A DNA stretch of 64,000 bases from Microbacterium suaedae (GTDB lineage: Bacteria; Actinomycetota; Actinomycetes; Actinomycetales; Microbacteriaceae). The position numbers and the translations under genes are program-made. Shown here piece by piece: positions 9,846 to 19,767 of this stretch; the stretch's first letter is position 1; each line of letters begins with the position of its first letter. The notes under the pieces were generated by a model. That model did not search any database and was not told the DNA's origin. It was given only the letters and a program-made list of their open reading frames with translations. Where the stretch lies: the NCBI RefSeq assembly GCF_003254645.1, contig NZ_PNFD01000002.1, positions 186,001 through 250,000 on the forward strand. The letters are read 5' to 3'.

Positions 9846-10583
9846 ATGACGACACTTCTCGCTGCATCCGATCTCCGCAAGACCTTTCCTGGCGCGACCC
9901 GCCGGGATCCGTCGCTTCCCGTTCTTCGAGGGATCCGACTGTCCGTCGAGTTCGGGGAGATGCTCGCCGTCGTCGGGCCGAGCGGATCCGGAAAATCCAC
10001 TCTGCTGCACTGCCTCGCCGGTCTCGAACCACCGAGCGGTGGATCCGTTCGGGTCGGAGGCGCAGAGATCGTCGGCATGGGGCGTCGTCGCCTTGCGGCC
10101 TTGCGTCGCGAGCAGATGGGGTTTGTGTTTCAGCAGTACAACCTCATCCCATCGCTGAGCGCCCGCGAAAACGTTGCCCTGCCTCTGCGCCTCGCGCGAG
10201 GACGTTTTGATCCAGCTGTCGTAGATCGAGCGCTGGATTCCGTCGGACTCACCGAGCACGCCAGGCGACTCCCCGGGAGACTCTCCGGAGGACAGCAGCA
10301 ACGGGTCGCGATCGCACGCGTCCTCGCCACTCGGCCCGCCATCGTCTTCGCGGACGAGCCGACGGGGGCGCTCGACACGGCGACCGGAGCTGAGGTGATG
10401 CAGCTGCTCAGATCCGCTGCTTCCGGAGACCGAGGCGTCGTCGTCGTGACGCACGATCTGGAGGCTGCCGCGCTCGCGGATCGCGTGATCGTGCTTCGCG
10501 ATGGTGAGGTCTACCGCGAGCTCGTCGGGGCGACGTCATCCGATGTGCTCGACGTGATCTCGCACGCCGGATCAGGCGCATGA
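9846..10583 (+). CDS. ABC transporter ATP-binding protein (MacB/LolD-like)
   Basis: 245-residue ATPase. Walker [10 protein letters not shown] at about 44-52, signature LSGGQQQRV, and Walker B followed by ADEPTGALD, which is typical of the MacB/FtsE/LolD group that pairs with FtsX-type permeases. The ATG at 9846 is the best start, since the upstream extension is unlike the family. The stop overlaps the permease start (ATGA). Probably regulated by the divergent two-component system. Confidence 0.93.
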   Translation: MTTLLAASDLRKTFPGATRRDPSLPVLRGIRLSVEFGEMLAVVGPSGSGKSTLLHCLAGLEPPSGGSVRVGGAEIVGMGRRRLAALRREQMGFVFQQYNLIPSLSARENVALPLRLARGRFDPAVVDRALDSVGLTEHARRLPGRLSGGQQQRVAIARVLATRPAIVFADEPTGALDTATGAEVMQLLRSAASGDRGVVVVTHDLEAAALADRVIVLRDGEVYRELVGATSSDVLDVISHAGSGA

Positions 10584-11905
10584 TCTGGCTGGTGTTCGCT
10601 GAACTCCGGCACTCGCCTCGTGCCTGGACAGGCGTCTTCGCGCTCGCCATCGTGACGGGGCTCGTGGCGTTTGTCGCGGGGGCCTTGCTCGTCTCGAGCG
10701 GCCACTACGCCGGCAGCACGCGGCAGCTCGTGGCCAACTCGGGACAGATGCTCGCGGTCTTCACCTCGATCAGCGCGCTCGTGGGGGTCACCGGGGCGTC
10801 GAACTTGACGGTCGCGCTGCAGCGGCGCACGCTCGCGCTCTGGCGGCTCGCGGGCGTTCGGTCCGGTGCCGTCGGGCTTATGACGCTCGTGCAGCTGGCG
10901 ATGGTCGGGTCCCTCGGGGCGGGGGTCGGGTGCCTCGCTGCCGGACCGATGCTGGGTCCGTTCTTCGATTGGGTACAGGGCATATGGATAGGCACGGAGC
11001 GGATCGAGCCGCATGTAGGAGCCTCGACGATATTCGGGACGATCGTGGCCGTCGCGGGGCTCGTCGTGCTCGGTGGCCTGCGTGGAGCCATGAGCGCGAG
11101 CCGGACCGAACCGATCGAGGCGCTGCGCGAGCCGGAGCCGCCCACGCGCACGATGGGACGGATCCGATGGGGCGTCGCCGCGGGTGTACTCGCCGTGACG
11201 CTCGCCCTCGTCTGGCGCCTCGAGGACGCGCCGTTCGGCGAACAGGTCAACCGGGGGATGTTCCTCATACCCGCGCTCGCCGGACTCGTCGCTTCGCTCG
11301 GGCCTCTCGTCTTCCCTACCTTCCTGCGGGTCTGGACGTCTATTCTTCCTCCGCGACTCGCGCCCTCGTGGTTTCTCGCTCGGCACGACGCGCGCTATCG
11401 GCTCAGCCAATCGACGGCCGTCATCGGCCCACTCATGGTCGGCATCGCGCTCGCCGCGGCGGTCCCCACGGGAGCTGCGACGTTCGGTGCTACGGCGGAC
11501 GGAGGTGACTGGACGATCGACCCTGAACCCCTGGTGCTCATGCTGGGCGGACCGTTGCTCGTCGCCGCGGCGACGGCCGCCGTCACGGTGTTCATGGTGA
11601 GCGGCGGGCGGGAACGGGGGGCCGCGCTCGTGCAGGTCGCGGGTGGCGGGCGGCGCACTGTGATTCTGGCGGCTGCGTGGGAGGCGCTGATCCACGCGGC
11701 GACCGCGACGATGTTGGGCGTGGCAGTCACGGCCGCGGGCGCCTTCGCTCTCGCAGACGCGGTCGGCATCGCGGAGCCGCAGATCGCGTGGCTTCCGGTT
11801 GTGCTCGTTGCCATCGGGGGAGCGGCGCTCATTCTCCTGGCCACCGTGATTCCCGCACTCACTGCGCTGAGGGTGCCTTTGTCGCGGATGCTCGCGGCGG
11901 TCTGA
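10580..11905 (+). CDS. FtsX-like ABC transporter permease
   Basis: 441-residue membrane protein, partner of the preceding ATPase. About eight to ten hydrophobic segments in two sets of FtsX-like repeats, first near 15-150 and again from about 270 to the end, with a cytoplasmic SRTEPIEALREPEPP segment typical of these permeases. Likely handles a peptide, lipid or antibiotic at the membrane; the substrate is unknown. Ends 47 bases before the convergent ctaA gene with no clear terminator between them. Confidence 0.88.
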   Translation: MIWLVFAELRHSPRAWTGVFALAIVTGLVAFVAGALLVSSGHYAGSTRQLVANSGQMLAVFTSISALVGVTGASNLTVALQRRTLALWRLAGVRSGAVGLMTLVQLAMVGSLGAGVGCLAAGPMLGPFFDWVQGIWIGTERIEPHVGASTIFGTIVAVAGLVVLGGLRGAMSASRTEPIEALREPEPPTRTMGRIRWGVAAGVLAVTLALVWRLEDAPFGEQVNRGMFLIPALAGLVASLGPLVFPTFLRVWTSILPPRLAPSWFLARHDARYRLSQSTAVIGPLMVGIALAAAVPTGAATFGATADGGDWTIDPEPLVLMLGGPLLVAAATAAVTVFMVSGGRERGAALVQVAGGGRRTVILAAAWEALIHAATATMLGVAVTAAGAFALADAVGIAEPQIAWLPVVLVAIGGAALILLATVIPALTALRVPLSRMLAAV

Positions 11906-11951
11906 TCAGAGGTCTGTGACGAAGGATCACCGACGCGTGGCTGCGAGAGCT

Positions 11952-13013
11952 CTATCGCACCGCCGAGAGCGAGAGCGCCGTGACCGGCCGCTTCATCCGC
12001 AGCACGACGACGACGTAGGCGGCCGCCGAGAGCGCCGCGAGCACCATGTGGATCCCGACGAGGAGCGGGGGGAGCGCGGCGTTCGCCTGCCAGATGCCCA
12101 CCACGATCTGCACGACGAGCACGCCCAGGAAGGCGTTCGACCAGGCGCGTGTGGGGAGGCGGCGGATCCCGGCGATCACGGTGATCGCGAGCGCGAGGGC
12201 AAAGAGGAGGTATCCCGGCCAGGAGTGCACGTGCGCGAGCAGCGTCGCGTCGAAGCCATCGCGCTGAACGTACTTGTCGCCCGAGTGCGGGCCGTTCGAC
12301 GTGGTGAGCACGCCGAACGCGATCGTGAGCGCGAGCACGAGGGAGGTGACGTGCACGAGGATGGCGTAGCCCTTCGGCACGGCGAGTTCGCGGGCGCCCG
12401 GCTCGGCGTTCATCCGCACGAGGAATGCCGCCGTGACGCAGACAAGCGCGAGCGACGAGGCGTAGTGGAAACCAACGATGAACGGATTGAGTCCCGTCAG
12501 CACGGCGCTGCCGCCGACGACGGCCTGCGCCATGACGCCGACCAGGACGATCCAGGCAAGTGACACGAGGTCGCGGCGGACGGGCGTGATGATCAGCGAG
12601 TGCACGGCGCCCGTGATCGCGGCGACCAGCAGCACGACCGACATGGGAACCGCGCCCGACGCCCCTGCCGCGGTGAACGCGACGTAGGCGCCGACCGCGA
12701 GGACGATGCCGCCCACGGCGAACAGAACCGCGGGAAGGAGTGAGCGCCGGCGCCCGGCGGCGTGCAGGACGAGCAGCAGCACGACGAGGGCGAGGATCCC
12801 GACCAGGCCCGTCATCGTGCGGTTGCCGAACTCGATGACGCCGTGGATGCCCATCTTCTCTGTCGGCACGAGGGAATCGGGTGTGCAGAGCGGCCACTCG
12901 GAGCAGCCGAGCCCGGATCCCGTGAGCCGCACGGCGCCGCCCGTGGCGATGATGATGACCTCGGCGACGAATGACAGCCAGGCGAAGACCTTGAGCGCGG
13001 GGGAGATCGTCAT
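11952..13013 (-). CDS. ctaA: Heme A synthase (COX15/CtaA family)
   Basis: Converts heme o to heme a for cytochrome aa3 oxidase. It has 353 residues with eight predicted membrane helices. Family features are GGAVRLTGSGLGCSEWPLC near residue 25, the EFGNRTMTG segment with H/E ligands, and later histidines in GFHYASSL and LAHVHSWPG. The CxxxxxC pair (SGLGCSEWPLC) is present, as in Gram-positive CtaA. Start ATG 13013 has AGGAG 8 bases upstream. Divergent from the suf operon, a conserved actinobacterial arrangement. Confidence 0.94.
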   Translation of the reverse strand: MTISPALKVFAWLSFVAEVIIIATGGAVRLTGSGLGCSEWPLCTPDSLVPTEKMGIHGVIEFGNRTMTGLVGILALVVLLLVLHAAGRRRSLLPAVLFAVGGIVLAVGAYVAFTAAGASGAVPMSVVLLVAAITGAVHSLIITPVRRDLVSLAWIVLVGVMAQAVVGGSAVLTGLNPFIVGFHYASSLALVCVTAAFLVRMNAEPGARELAVPKGYAILVHVTSLVLALTIAFGVLTTSNGPHSGDKYVQRDGFDATLLAHVHSWPGYLLFALALAITVIAGIRRLPTRAWSNAFLGVLVVQIVVGIWQANAALPPLLVGIHMVLAALSAAAYVVVVLRMKRPVTALSLSAVR

Positions 13014-13078
13014 GGGGAGGGCTCCTGAACCAGCCCTGAACGTTACGACGAAACCGACGAGGCGCAGGGCGAAACCTG

Positions 13079-13090
13079 TAGAATTGAGTG
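13079..13090 (+). promoter_or_regulatory. Leaderless-type -10 before the suf operon
   Basis: TAGAAT (13079-13084) lies 6 bases before an ATG at 13091. It is the only good -10 between ctaA and sufB, so the suf mRNA probably starts at or near 13091, giving either a leaderless small ORF or a ~150-base leader. Confidence 0.5.
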
Positions 13091-13249
13091 ATGAAGGATT
13101 CCCACGCGCCGCGTGCGGCATCCGCGAACAGTCTAGGCGCGAGATCTGCGTCATCGATGAGGGTCCAAACACACCGCGTCCACTCCGGCGCGGTGGAGCA
13201 GATGACACTGTTCGAGACCCGTGAGGAGAGTGTGAGCCGACATGTCTGA
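13091..13249 (+). CDS. Possible leaderless 52-residue upstream ORF of the suf operon
   Basis: An open frame of 52 codons starts with ATG 6 bases after the -10 TAGAAT and ends with TGA inside the sufB start region (the sufB ATG is at 13242), so the two overlap by 8 bases. The predicted peptide begins [14 protein letters not shown], is rich in Ser, Arg and Ala, and has no cysteine or known domain. Many actinobacterial suf operons begin with a sufR repressor gene here; this ORF is far too short and shows no HTH. It could be a regulatory upstream ORF or chance. Confidence 0.35.
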   Translation: MKDSHAPRAASANSLGARSASSMRVQTHRVHSGAVEQMTLFETREESVSRHV

Positions 13250-14660
13250 AGTGCTGATCGACCGCCCAGAGCTCGAAGGGCTGGGGGTGTACGAGTTCGG
13301 CTGGCACGATTCCGATGCCGCCGGCGCGAGCGCCCAGCGTGGGCTGAGTGACCTCGTCGTGCGCGATATCTCCGGCCAGAAGGACGAGCCGGAATGGATG
13401 CTGAAGAACCGGCTTAAGGCGCTGAAGCTGTTCGACAAGAAGCCGATGCCGACCTGGGGTGCCGACCTCAGCGAGATCGACTTCGACAACATCAAGTACT
13501 TCGTCCGTACGACGGAGAAGCAGGCTCAGAGCTGGGAAGACCTGCCCGACGACATCAAGAACACCTACGAGCGCCTCGGCATCCCGCAGGCCGAGCGAGA
13601 GCGTCTCGTCGCCGGCGTCGCCGCGCAGTACGAGTCTGAGGTCGTCTATCACCAGATCCGCGAGGACCTCGAGGAGCAGGGTGTCATCTTCATGGACACC
13701 GACACGGCGCTGCGCGAGCACCCCGAGTTCTTCGAGGAGTACTTCGGCACCGTCATCCCCGCCGGCGACAACAAGTTCGCGGCGCTGAACACGGCCGTCT
13801 GGTCGGGAGGATCGTTCGTGTACGTCCCCAAGGGCGTGCACGTCGAGATCCCGCTCCAGGCCTACTTCCGTATCAACACGGAGAACATGGGCCAGTTCGA
13901 GCGCACGCTGATCATCGCCGATGAGGGCAGCTACGTGCACTACATCGAGGGCTGCACGGCGCCGATCTACAAGAGCGATTCGCTGCACTCGGCCGTCGTC
14001 GAGATCATCGTGAAGAAGAACGCCCGCGTGCGCTACACGACGATTCAGAACTGGTCGAACAACGTCTACAACCTCGTCACGAAGCGCGCTGTCGCGGAAG
14101 AAGGCGCGACGATGGAGTGGGTCGACGGCAACATCGGGTCCAAGGTCACGATGAAGTACCCGTCGATCTTCCTCATGGGCGAGCACGCCAAGGGCGAGAC
14201 TCTTTCGGTCGCGTTCGCCGGCCCCGGCCAGCACCAGGACGCGGGCGCGAAGATGATTCACATGGCGCCGTACACGCAGTCGTCGATCGTGTCGAAGTCG
14301 ATCGCCCGCGGCGGCGGTCGCGCCGGCTATCGCGGCGAGGTCCGCGTCGACGAGAAGGCCCACCACTCGGCCAACTCGGTCGTCTGCGACGCCCTGCTTG
14401 TCGACACGCAGTCGCGATCCGACACCTATCCGGCGATCGACATCCGTGTCGACGACGTCGTGCTCGGACACGAGGCGACTGTGTCGAAGGTCAGCGAAGA
14501 GCAGCTGTTCTACCTCATGAGCCGCGGTCTTGAGGAGACCGAGGCCATGTCGATGATCGTGCGCGGCTTCATCGAGCCGATCGCGCGCGAGCTGCCGATG
14601 GAATACGCGCTGGAACTCAACAAGCTCATCGAGATGGGCATGGAAGGATCGGTCGGCTGA
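13242..14660 (+). CDS. sufB: Fe-S cluster assembly scaffold SufB
   Basis: 472 residues; core of the SufBC2D scaffold on which [Fe-S] clusters are built in the cytoplasm. Matches the SufB family from end to end, including the conserved C-terminal segment [19 protein letters not shown] and the central [10 protein letters not shown] region with the cysteine implicated in sulfur relay. Starts at ATG 13242 ([11 protein letters not shown]). First major gene of sufB-sufD-Rieske-sufC-DUF59. sufS and sufU are not in this operon. Confidence 0.97.
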   Translation: MSEVLIDRPELEGLGVYEFGWHDSDAAGASAQRGLSDLVVRDISGQKDEPEWMLKNRLKALKLFDKKPMPTWGADLSEIDFDNIKYFVRTTEKQAQSWEDLPDDIKNTYERLGIPQAERERLVAGVAAQYESEVVYHQIREDLEEQGVIFMDTDTALREHPEFFEEYFGTVIPAGDNKFAALNTAVWSGGSFVYVPKGVHVEIPLQAYFRINTENMGQFERTLIIADEGSYVHYIEGCTAPIYKSDSLHSAVVEIIVKKNARVRYTTIQNWSNNVYNLVTKRAVAEEGATMEWVDGNIGSKVTMKYPSIFLMGEHAKGETLSVAFAGPGQHQDAGAKMIHMAPYTQSSIVSKSIARGGGRAGYRGEVRVDEKAHHSANSVVCDALLVDTQSRSDTYPAIDIRVDDVVLGHEATVSKVSEEQLFYLMSRGLEETEAMSMIVRGFIEPIARELPMEYALELNKLIEMGMEGSVG

Positions 14661-14662
14661 GA

Positions 14663-15880
14663 ATGACGACTGGCACCACGGCGCCCGAGGCGGCGCAGGA
14701 ACAGCACGGCCACATGGACCCGGCCCGCGCGCTCGTCGAGCCGCAGGACGGCGTCACGATCCCCGTTCAGACACGTTCGGAGCGTCCGCGCTCGTTCGAT
14801 CCCGCTGACTTCGGCACCCCGACGGGACGCGAGGTCAACTGGAAGCACACGCCGATCGCGCGCATCTCCCCGCTGTTCGAGCAGGCGACGTCGAACGATG
14901 GTGTGAGCTATTCGTTCGCATCGGGCGGAGAGTTCCAGGCGCCCGGGCTGAAGATCGGAGACACGCCGCGCGGAGAGTTCTTCGAGCCCGAGGACATCAC
15001 GGGCGCCGTCGCATGGCACGGCGCGACCGAGGCGCTGCACATCCGGCTTCCGCGCGAAACCGAGCTCGACGAGCCGATCGTGCTCGACATCACGGGGCAG
15101 GGCGCCGAGCTCCGAGCCGACGGCCACCTCGTGATCGAAGCCGAGCCGATGTCGAAGGGCACGGTCGTTCTGCAGCACTCGGGTACCGCCCAGTACGCGC
15201 AGAACGTCGAGATCATCGCCCGCGATGGCTCGAACCTCACGGTCATCTCCGTGCAGAAGTGGGGCGACGACGCGATCCACGCGGCATCGCATCAGGCGCG
15301 CGTCGACCGCGACGCATCGCTGACCCACTTCGTGATCACGTTCGGCGGCGGCGTCGTCCGGGTCAACCCGAACCTGGAGCTTGCGGGCCAGGGTTCGGAG
15401 GGCGAGATGTTCGGGCTTTCCTACAGCGACGCCGGACAGCACTTCGAGAACCAGGTCTACCTCTTCCACAAGGGTGAGTCGACGACGGGTGACGTGCTGT
15501 ACAAGAGCGCCCTGCAGGGGGAGACCGCGCGCAGCGTGTGGATCGGCGATGTCCTCATCGGGCCGGACGCGACGGGAACCGACTCCTACGAGGCGAACCG
15601 CAACCTCGTGCTCACGAACGGCGCGCGCGCCGATTCGATCCCGAACCTCGAGATCAAGACGGGCGACATCAAGGGAGCCGGCCACGCGTCGGCGACCGGT
15701 CGCTTCGACGACGAGCAGCTCTTCTACCTGCAGGCGCGCGGCATCACGGAGGAGGAAGCGCGGCGACTCATCGTCCTCGGCTTCCTCGCCGAGATCCCGC
15801 AGCGGATCCAGATCGCCGATCTGCAGGCGACGCTCATCGCCGACATCGAGCGCGAGATCGCTGAGGGAGTCGCGGCGTGA
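14663..15880 (+). CDS. sufD: Fe-S cluster assembly protein SufD
   Basis: 405 residues, SufB paralogue and partner in SufBC2D. The shared C-terminal beta-helix and DDEQLFYLQARGITEEEARRL segment are present. Begins two bases after the sufB stop codon. Its own stop overlaps the following GTG start, giving tight coupling. Confidence 0.96.
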   Translation: MTTGTTAPEAAQEQHGHMDPARALVEPQDGVTIPVQTRSERPRSFDPADFGTPTGREVNWKHTPIARISPLFEQATSNDGVSYSFASGGEFQAPGLKIGDTPRGEFFEPEDITGAVAWHGATEALHIRLPRETELDEPIVLDITGQGAELRADGHLVIEAEPMSKGTVVLQHSGTAQYAQNVEIIARDGSNLTVISVQKWGDDAIHAASHQARVDRDASLTHFVITFGGGVVRVNPNLELAGQGSEGEMFGLSYSDAGQHFENQVYLFHKGESTTGDVLYKSALQGETARSVWIGDVLIGPDATGTDSYEANRNLVLTNGARADSIPNLEIKTGDIKGAGHASATGRFDDEQLFYLQARGITEEEARRLIVLGFLAEIPQRIQIADLQATLIADIEREIAEGVAA

Positions 15881-16203
15881 GCGCCACGCGCGTGTGCGCT
15901 CTCAGCGAGCTCGCACAGGACGAGCCTCTCCGCGTCGAGGTCGACGGCAAGCCCATCGCCCTCGTACGCGACAGCAACGACGAGGTCCACGCGATCGGTG
16001 ACACCTGCACGCATGGCGACATCTCGCTGTCCGAAGGATTCGTCGAGGGTGACACGCTCGAGTGCTGGGCACACGGATCGGCGTTCTCGCTGCGCACCGG
16101 CAAGCCCCTGAACCTCCCCGCTTACGAGCCCGTCCCGGTCTACGCCGTCCAGATCGACGGCGACGACGTGCTCATCGACATCAATGTGAAGAAGGAAGAC
16201 TGA
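15877..16203 (+). CDS. Rieske [2Fe-2S] ferredoxin-like protein of the suf operon
   Basis: 108 residues, single Rieske domain. Ligand motifs are CTHGD (first Cys-x-His) and CWAHGS (second Cys-xx-His), about 18 residues apart. Resembles the ferredoxin subunits of non-heme iron oxygenases and NirD. It is regularly placed between sufD and sufC in actinobacteria, so it may supply electrons or be a client of the Suf machine; its exact role is unknown. GTG start overlaps the sufD stop codon. Confidence 0.92.
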   Translation: MSATRVCALSELAQDEPLRVEVDGKPIALVRDSNDEVHAIGDTCTHGDISLSEGFVEGDTLECWAHGSAFSLRTGKPLNLPAYEPVPVYAVQIDGDDVLIDINVKKED

Positions 16204-16204
16204 C

Positions 16205-16972
<768 letters not shown>

Positions 16973-16975
<3 letters not shown>

Positions 16976-16985
16976 AATCGTCGAT
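16973..16985 (+). promoter_or_regulatory. Internal leaderless promoter inside the sufC stop codon
   Basis: TAGAAT (16973-16978) includes the sufC stop codon and lies 7 bases before the ATG at 16986. This gives the DUF59 gene a possible second, leaderless transcript besides operon read-through. Confidence 0.5.
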
Positions 16986-17315
16986 ATGACAGCCACGCTC
17001 ACCTCCGAGAAGTTCGACGAGGTCACCGAGGCGCTCAAGGACGTCATGGATCCCGAGCTCGGGGTCAACGTCGTCGATCTGGGTCTCATCTATGACCTCG
17101 CGTGGGATGACGAGAACGACGCTCTCGTCATTCACATGACGCTGACCAGCGCCGGCTGCCCCCTCACCGACGTCCTCGAAGAGCAGACGGCTCAGTCGCT
17201 CGATGGCGTCGTGGAGCGCTTCCGCATCAACTGGGTGTGGATGCCGCCGTGGGGCCCCGAGAAGATCACCGACGACGGGCGCGACCAGATGCGCGCCCTC
17301 GGCTTCGCGATCTGA
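16986..17315 (+). CDS. DUF59/SufT-like metal-sulfur cluster assembly factor
   Basis: 109 residues, MIP18/PaaD-like family. Conserved DPELGVNVVDLGLIYDL near the N-terminus and the cysteine-containing TSAGCPLTD segment. Such proteins help Fe-S cluster maturation or transfer, and in actinobacteria they usually close the suf operon. The strong hairpin just downstream fits the end of the transcript. Confidence 0.93.
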   Translation: MTATLTSEKFDEVTEALKDVMDPELGVNVVDLGLIYDLAWDDENDALVIHMTLTSAGCPLTDVLEEQTAQSLDGVVERFRINWVWMPPWGPEKITDDGRDQMRALGFAI

Positions 17316-17334
17316 GCCACAGGAACCATCCCGC

Positions 17335-17370
17335 CGAAACGGCCCGCAGAGTCATCTGCGGGCCGTTTCG
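17335..17370 (+). terminator. Suf operon terminator hairpin
   Basis: Perfect 16-bp inverted repeat (17335-17350 with 17355-17370, core ACGGCCCGCAGA) around the loop GTCA, 19 bases after the last suf stop codon. A T-run is absent, as is common for actinobacterial terminators. Confidence 0.8.
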
Positions 17371-17409
17371 CGGTGTTGCGTGACGATGTCTCGGGCGCGC
17401 GTCGCCAGA

Positions 17410-17422
17410 TAGGCTCGGATCC
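17410..17422 (+). promoter_or_regulatory. Leaderless -10 of the C-S lyase gene
   Basis: TAGGCT (17410-17415) followed by 7 bases and GTG 17423, with no ribosome site. Confidence 0.55.
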
Positions 17423-18574
17423 GTGACGACTCCTCTCGACGCTCTGCCCCTCGACACTCTCCGTCAGCGTTCGAGCACGAAGTGGGCCACGCACCCGCAC
17501 GATGTGCTGCCGCTGTTCGTTGCGGAGACCGACTTCGCTCTCGCCGAACCGATCGAGCGCGCCCTCGCGGAGGCGCTGCGCATCGGTGACACGGGATACG
17601 TGCCGCCGAAGACGCGCTATCCCGAGGCCTTCGCCGGATTCGCCGCGAGGCGCTGGGGGTGGCAGGTGGATCCGGCCCGCGTGCGCACGACGTGCGACGT
17701 CATGATGGGCGTGGCGGAGCTGATCCGTGCGACGGCCCAGCCGGGAGAGAAGGTCGTCATCACCTCGCCCGTCTATCCGCCGTTCTTCGATGTGCACGAC
17801 GAGTCGCGCACGCAGGCGGTCGACGTCCCCCTGCTGCGAGATGACGCGGGCTGGAGCCTCGATCTCGACGGCATCGACCGGGCGTTCGCCGACGGCGCCG
17901 TCGCGATCCTGCTGTGCAATCCGCACAACCCGACGGGGACGACCCACTCGCGCGAGTCTCTCGCGGAGCTCGCACGCATCGCAGAGCGGCACGGCGCCGT
18001 CGTGATCAGCGACGAGATCCACGCTCCTCTCGCGATGCCGGGCGCGACGTTCACGCCGTTCCTCACGGCGTCGCCCGAGGCCGAGCAGGTGGGTGTGTCG
18101 GTGCAGAGCGCGAGCAAGGCCTTCAACCTCGCCGGGCTCAAGTGCGCGCACATGGTCACGGCCTCCGACCGGATGACGAAGATCGTGCAGGACATCCCGA
18201 TGGAGGTCGAGTGGCGCACGGGGCTGTTCGGCATCAAGGCGGGCATCGCGGCGTTCGAAGAGGGCGACGCGTGGCTGGAGGCGCTCGTTGCGCGCCTCGC
18301 CTCGAACCAGACCCTGCTGGTCGATCTGCTTGCCGAGCATGTTCCGGGCGCGGTGTACCAGCCCGGTGATGCGGGCTTCCTCGCGTGGGTGGACCTGAAT
18401 CCGCTGGGCTGGGGTGATGCGCCCGCGGAGCGGATCCTCGACGAAGCGCGCGTCGCGCTCGTTCCCGGGCTCGCATTTGGCCAGGCCGGGGTGGGTTTCG
18501 CCCGCATCAACTACGGCACGGGACCCGAGATCCTCACGGAGGCGATCGAACGGATCGGGCGGCTTACGAGCTGA
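17423..18574 (+). CDS. MalY/PatB-type aminotransferase, probable cystathionine beta-lyase
   Basis: 383-residue fold-type I PLP enzyme. The PLP lysine lies in SASKAFNLAGLK, and NPHNPTGT, DEIHAPL and GPEILTEA near the end match the MalY/PatB subgroup, which cleaves the C-S bond of cystathionine or related thioethers. Starts at GTG 17423 with a leaderless -10. It follows the suf terminator, so co-transcription with suf is unlikely, though a sulfur-mobilising enzyme beside suf is worth noting. Convergent with the TetR gene, only 6 bases apart. Confidence 0.9.
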   Translation: MTTPLDALPLDTLRQRSSTKWATHPHDVLPLFVAETDFALAEPIERALAEALRIGDTGYVPPKTRYPEAFAGFAARRWGWQVDPARVRTTCDVMMGVAELIRATAQPGEKVVITSPVYPPFFDVHDESRTQAVDVPLLRDDAGWSLDLDGIDRAFADGAVAILLCNPHNPTGTTHSRESLAELARIAERHGAVVISDEIHAPLAMPGATFTPFLTASPEAEQVGVSVQSASKAFNLAGLKCAHMVTASDRMTKIVQDIPMEVEWRTGLFGIKAGIAAFEEGDAWLEALVARLASNQTLLVDLLAEHVPGAVYQPGDAGFLAWVDLNPLGWGDAPAERILDEARVALVPGLAFGQAGVGFARINYGTGPEILTEAIERIGRLTS

Positions 18575-18580
18575 TGGATC

Positions 18581-19117
18581 TCAGGCGCGCCCAGATGTGA
18601 GGGCGGCGACGCCGGCGTCGAAGTCGGCGCGGGTGGACGCCGCGATCTGCCCCGGATCGGCGTCGACAGCCCCGATGACGGCGGCCTGCATGCGCTGCTG
18701 CACGAGCGACGCATGGCCCAGGATGAACTGCATCAGGACGCGCGCGTCGCGCGTCGGATCGGCGGAATCCTCGGCCGCGTACGCATCGCGGAGGCGGTGG
18801 TGCATCGCGTGGGTGCCGAGCGACAGGGCGGCGGTGGACACCACGACCTCCGCGCCGTCGCGATGCCGGAGCAGCGCGTCGCGGAGCGCCCAGGCCTCGG
18901 CCCGCACCGAATCGGCGGGGGTCGCCTCCGTGACGATCCGGTCGGCGAGCGCTGCGAGCAGGGACTGTTTGTTGTCCACGTGCCAGTAGAGCGCGCTCGG
19001 CTGCACGCCGAGAGCTGTCGCGAGGCGCCGCATCGTGAGGTCGGGCAGTCCGTATTCGTCAAGCAGCGCGAGCGCGGTGTCGACGATGCTCGTGAGGTCG
19101 TGTCCGTGGCCGCGCAT
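18581..19117 (-). CDS. bioQ: TetR-family repressor, probable BioQ
   Basis: 178-residue TetR protein. N-terminal HTH LTMRRLATALGVQPSALYWH, then a ligand-binding domain. I chose ATG 19117 because TATAAT (19130-19125) sits exactly 7 bases before it, a leaderless arrangement; another in-frame ATG at 19123 begins only 1 base after that -10 and is unlikely. Divergent from bioYMN with two perfect TGAACGTCGTTCA palindromes in between. The half-site TGAAC-N3-GTT resembles the known BioQ site of Corynebacterium, so repression of biotin uptake is the likely job. The effector is unknown. Confidence 0.85.
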   Translation of the reverse strand: MRGHGHDLTSIVDTALALLDEYGLPDLTMRRLATALGVQPSALYWHVDNKQSLLAALADRIVTEATPADSVRAEAWALRDALLRHRDGAEVVVSTAALSLGTHAMHHRLRDAYAAEDSADPTRDARVLMQFILGHASLVQQRMQAAVIGAVDADPGQIAASTRADFDAGVAALTSGRA

Positions 19118-19124
19118 ATCCATG

Positions 19125-19139
19125 ATTATACTGAACGTC
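19125..19139. promoter_or_regulatory. Overlapping divergent -10 boxes (tetR and bioY)
   Basis: TATAAT on the minus strand (19130-19125) serves the repressor and TATACT on the plus strand (19127-19132) can serve bioY. The two hexamers share bases, so the two promoters would compete and the operators beside them could block both. Confidence 0.55.
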
Positions 19140-19158
19140 GTTCAATGAACGTCGTTCA
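19132..19158. promoter_or_regulatory. Two tandem BioQ-like operators
   Basis: The 13-base perfect palindrome TGAACGTCGTTCA occurs at 19132-19144 and again at 19146-19158, separated by one base (14-bp period). They lie between the divergent promoters of the TetR gene and bioY, covering the -35 side of the first and the start region of the second. Confidence 0.9.
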
Positions 19159-19170
19159 GGAAGGATCCAC

Positions 19171-19767
19171 ATGGCCGAGACCTCGCGCTGGGAGGCCCGC
19201 GACATCGCTCGCGTCGCCGTCTTCGCCGGAATCATCGTCGTCCTCGGGCTCATGGGGCCCATTCCCGTGCCGGGGCTCGTGCCCATCACGGCACAGACGC
19301 TCGGCGTCATGCTCGCGGGCACCGTTCTGGGCTGGCAGCGGGGCGCGGCGGCTGTGCTCGTCGTTCTCCTGCTCGTGGCTGTTGGTCTCCCCGTTCTCTC
19401 CGGAGGGCGCGGCGGCCTCGGCGTGTTCCTCGGGCCCACCGGCGGATACGTCGTGGGGTGGGTCTTCGGCGCCACGGCCGCCGGTTTCCTCGCTCATGCG
19501 GGCGCCCGCCGGCTCGCCTGGTGGCGGGTGGTTCTCGGCGCGATCGTCGGAGGCATCGTCGTGGTCTACGCGTTCGGGATCCCCGTGCAGGCGGCCGTCG
19601 TCGGCACCTCCTTCGCGGAGACGGTCCTCACCTCCCTCGTGTTCCTGCCCGGTGATGCGATCAAGGCGGCCATCGCGACCGCGCTGACGATGTTGCTGTA
19701 TCGCGCGTACCCGCCGGCATTCCCGGCATCGGTGCGCCGTGGCCGCGCCGCGCGGCCGGCGTCGTGA
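19171..19767 (+). CDS. bioY: Biotin transporter substrate-binding subunit BioY (ECF transporter S component)
   Basis: 198-residue membrane protein that binds biotin in the ECF-type vitamin importer. Conserved N-terminal PVPGLVPITAQTLGVMLAG and FLGPTGGYVVGW, and six hydrophobic segments. Ribosome site GGAAGG lies before ATG 19171. First gene of bioYMN; its stop overlaps the bioM start (GTGA). Confidence 0.95.
   Translation: MAETSRWEARDIARVAVFAGIIVVLGLMGPIPVPGLVPITAQTLGVMLAGTVLGWQRGAAAVLVVLLLVAVGLPVLSGGRGGLGVFLGPTGGYVVGWVFGATAAGFLAHAGARRLAWWRVVLGAIVGGIVVVYAFGIPVQAAVVGTSFAETVLTSLVFLPGDAIKAAIATALTMLLYRAYPPAFPASVRRGRAARPAS

Noticed and set aside
13014..14471. N-terminal extension of ctaA reaching across the suf region on the minus strand
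   Set aside because: It is antisense to sufB and has no homology; ctaA starts at 13013 with a good ribosome site.
18575..18580. Terminator between the C-S lyase and the TetR gene
   Set aside because: The gap is 6 bases and no stable inverted repeat is visible there.
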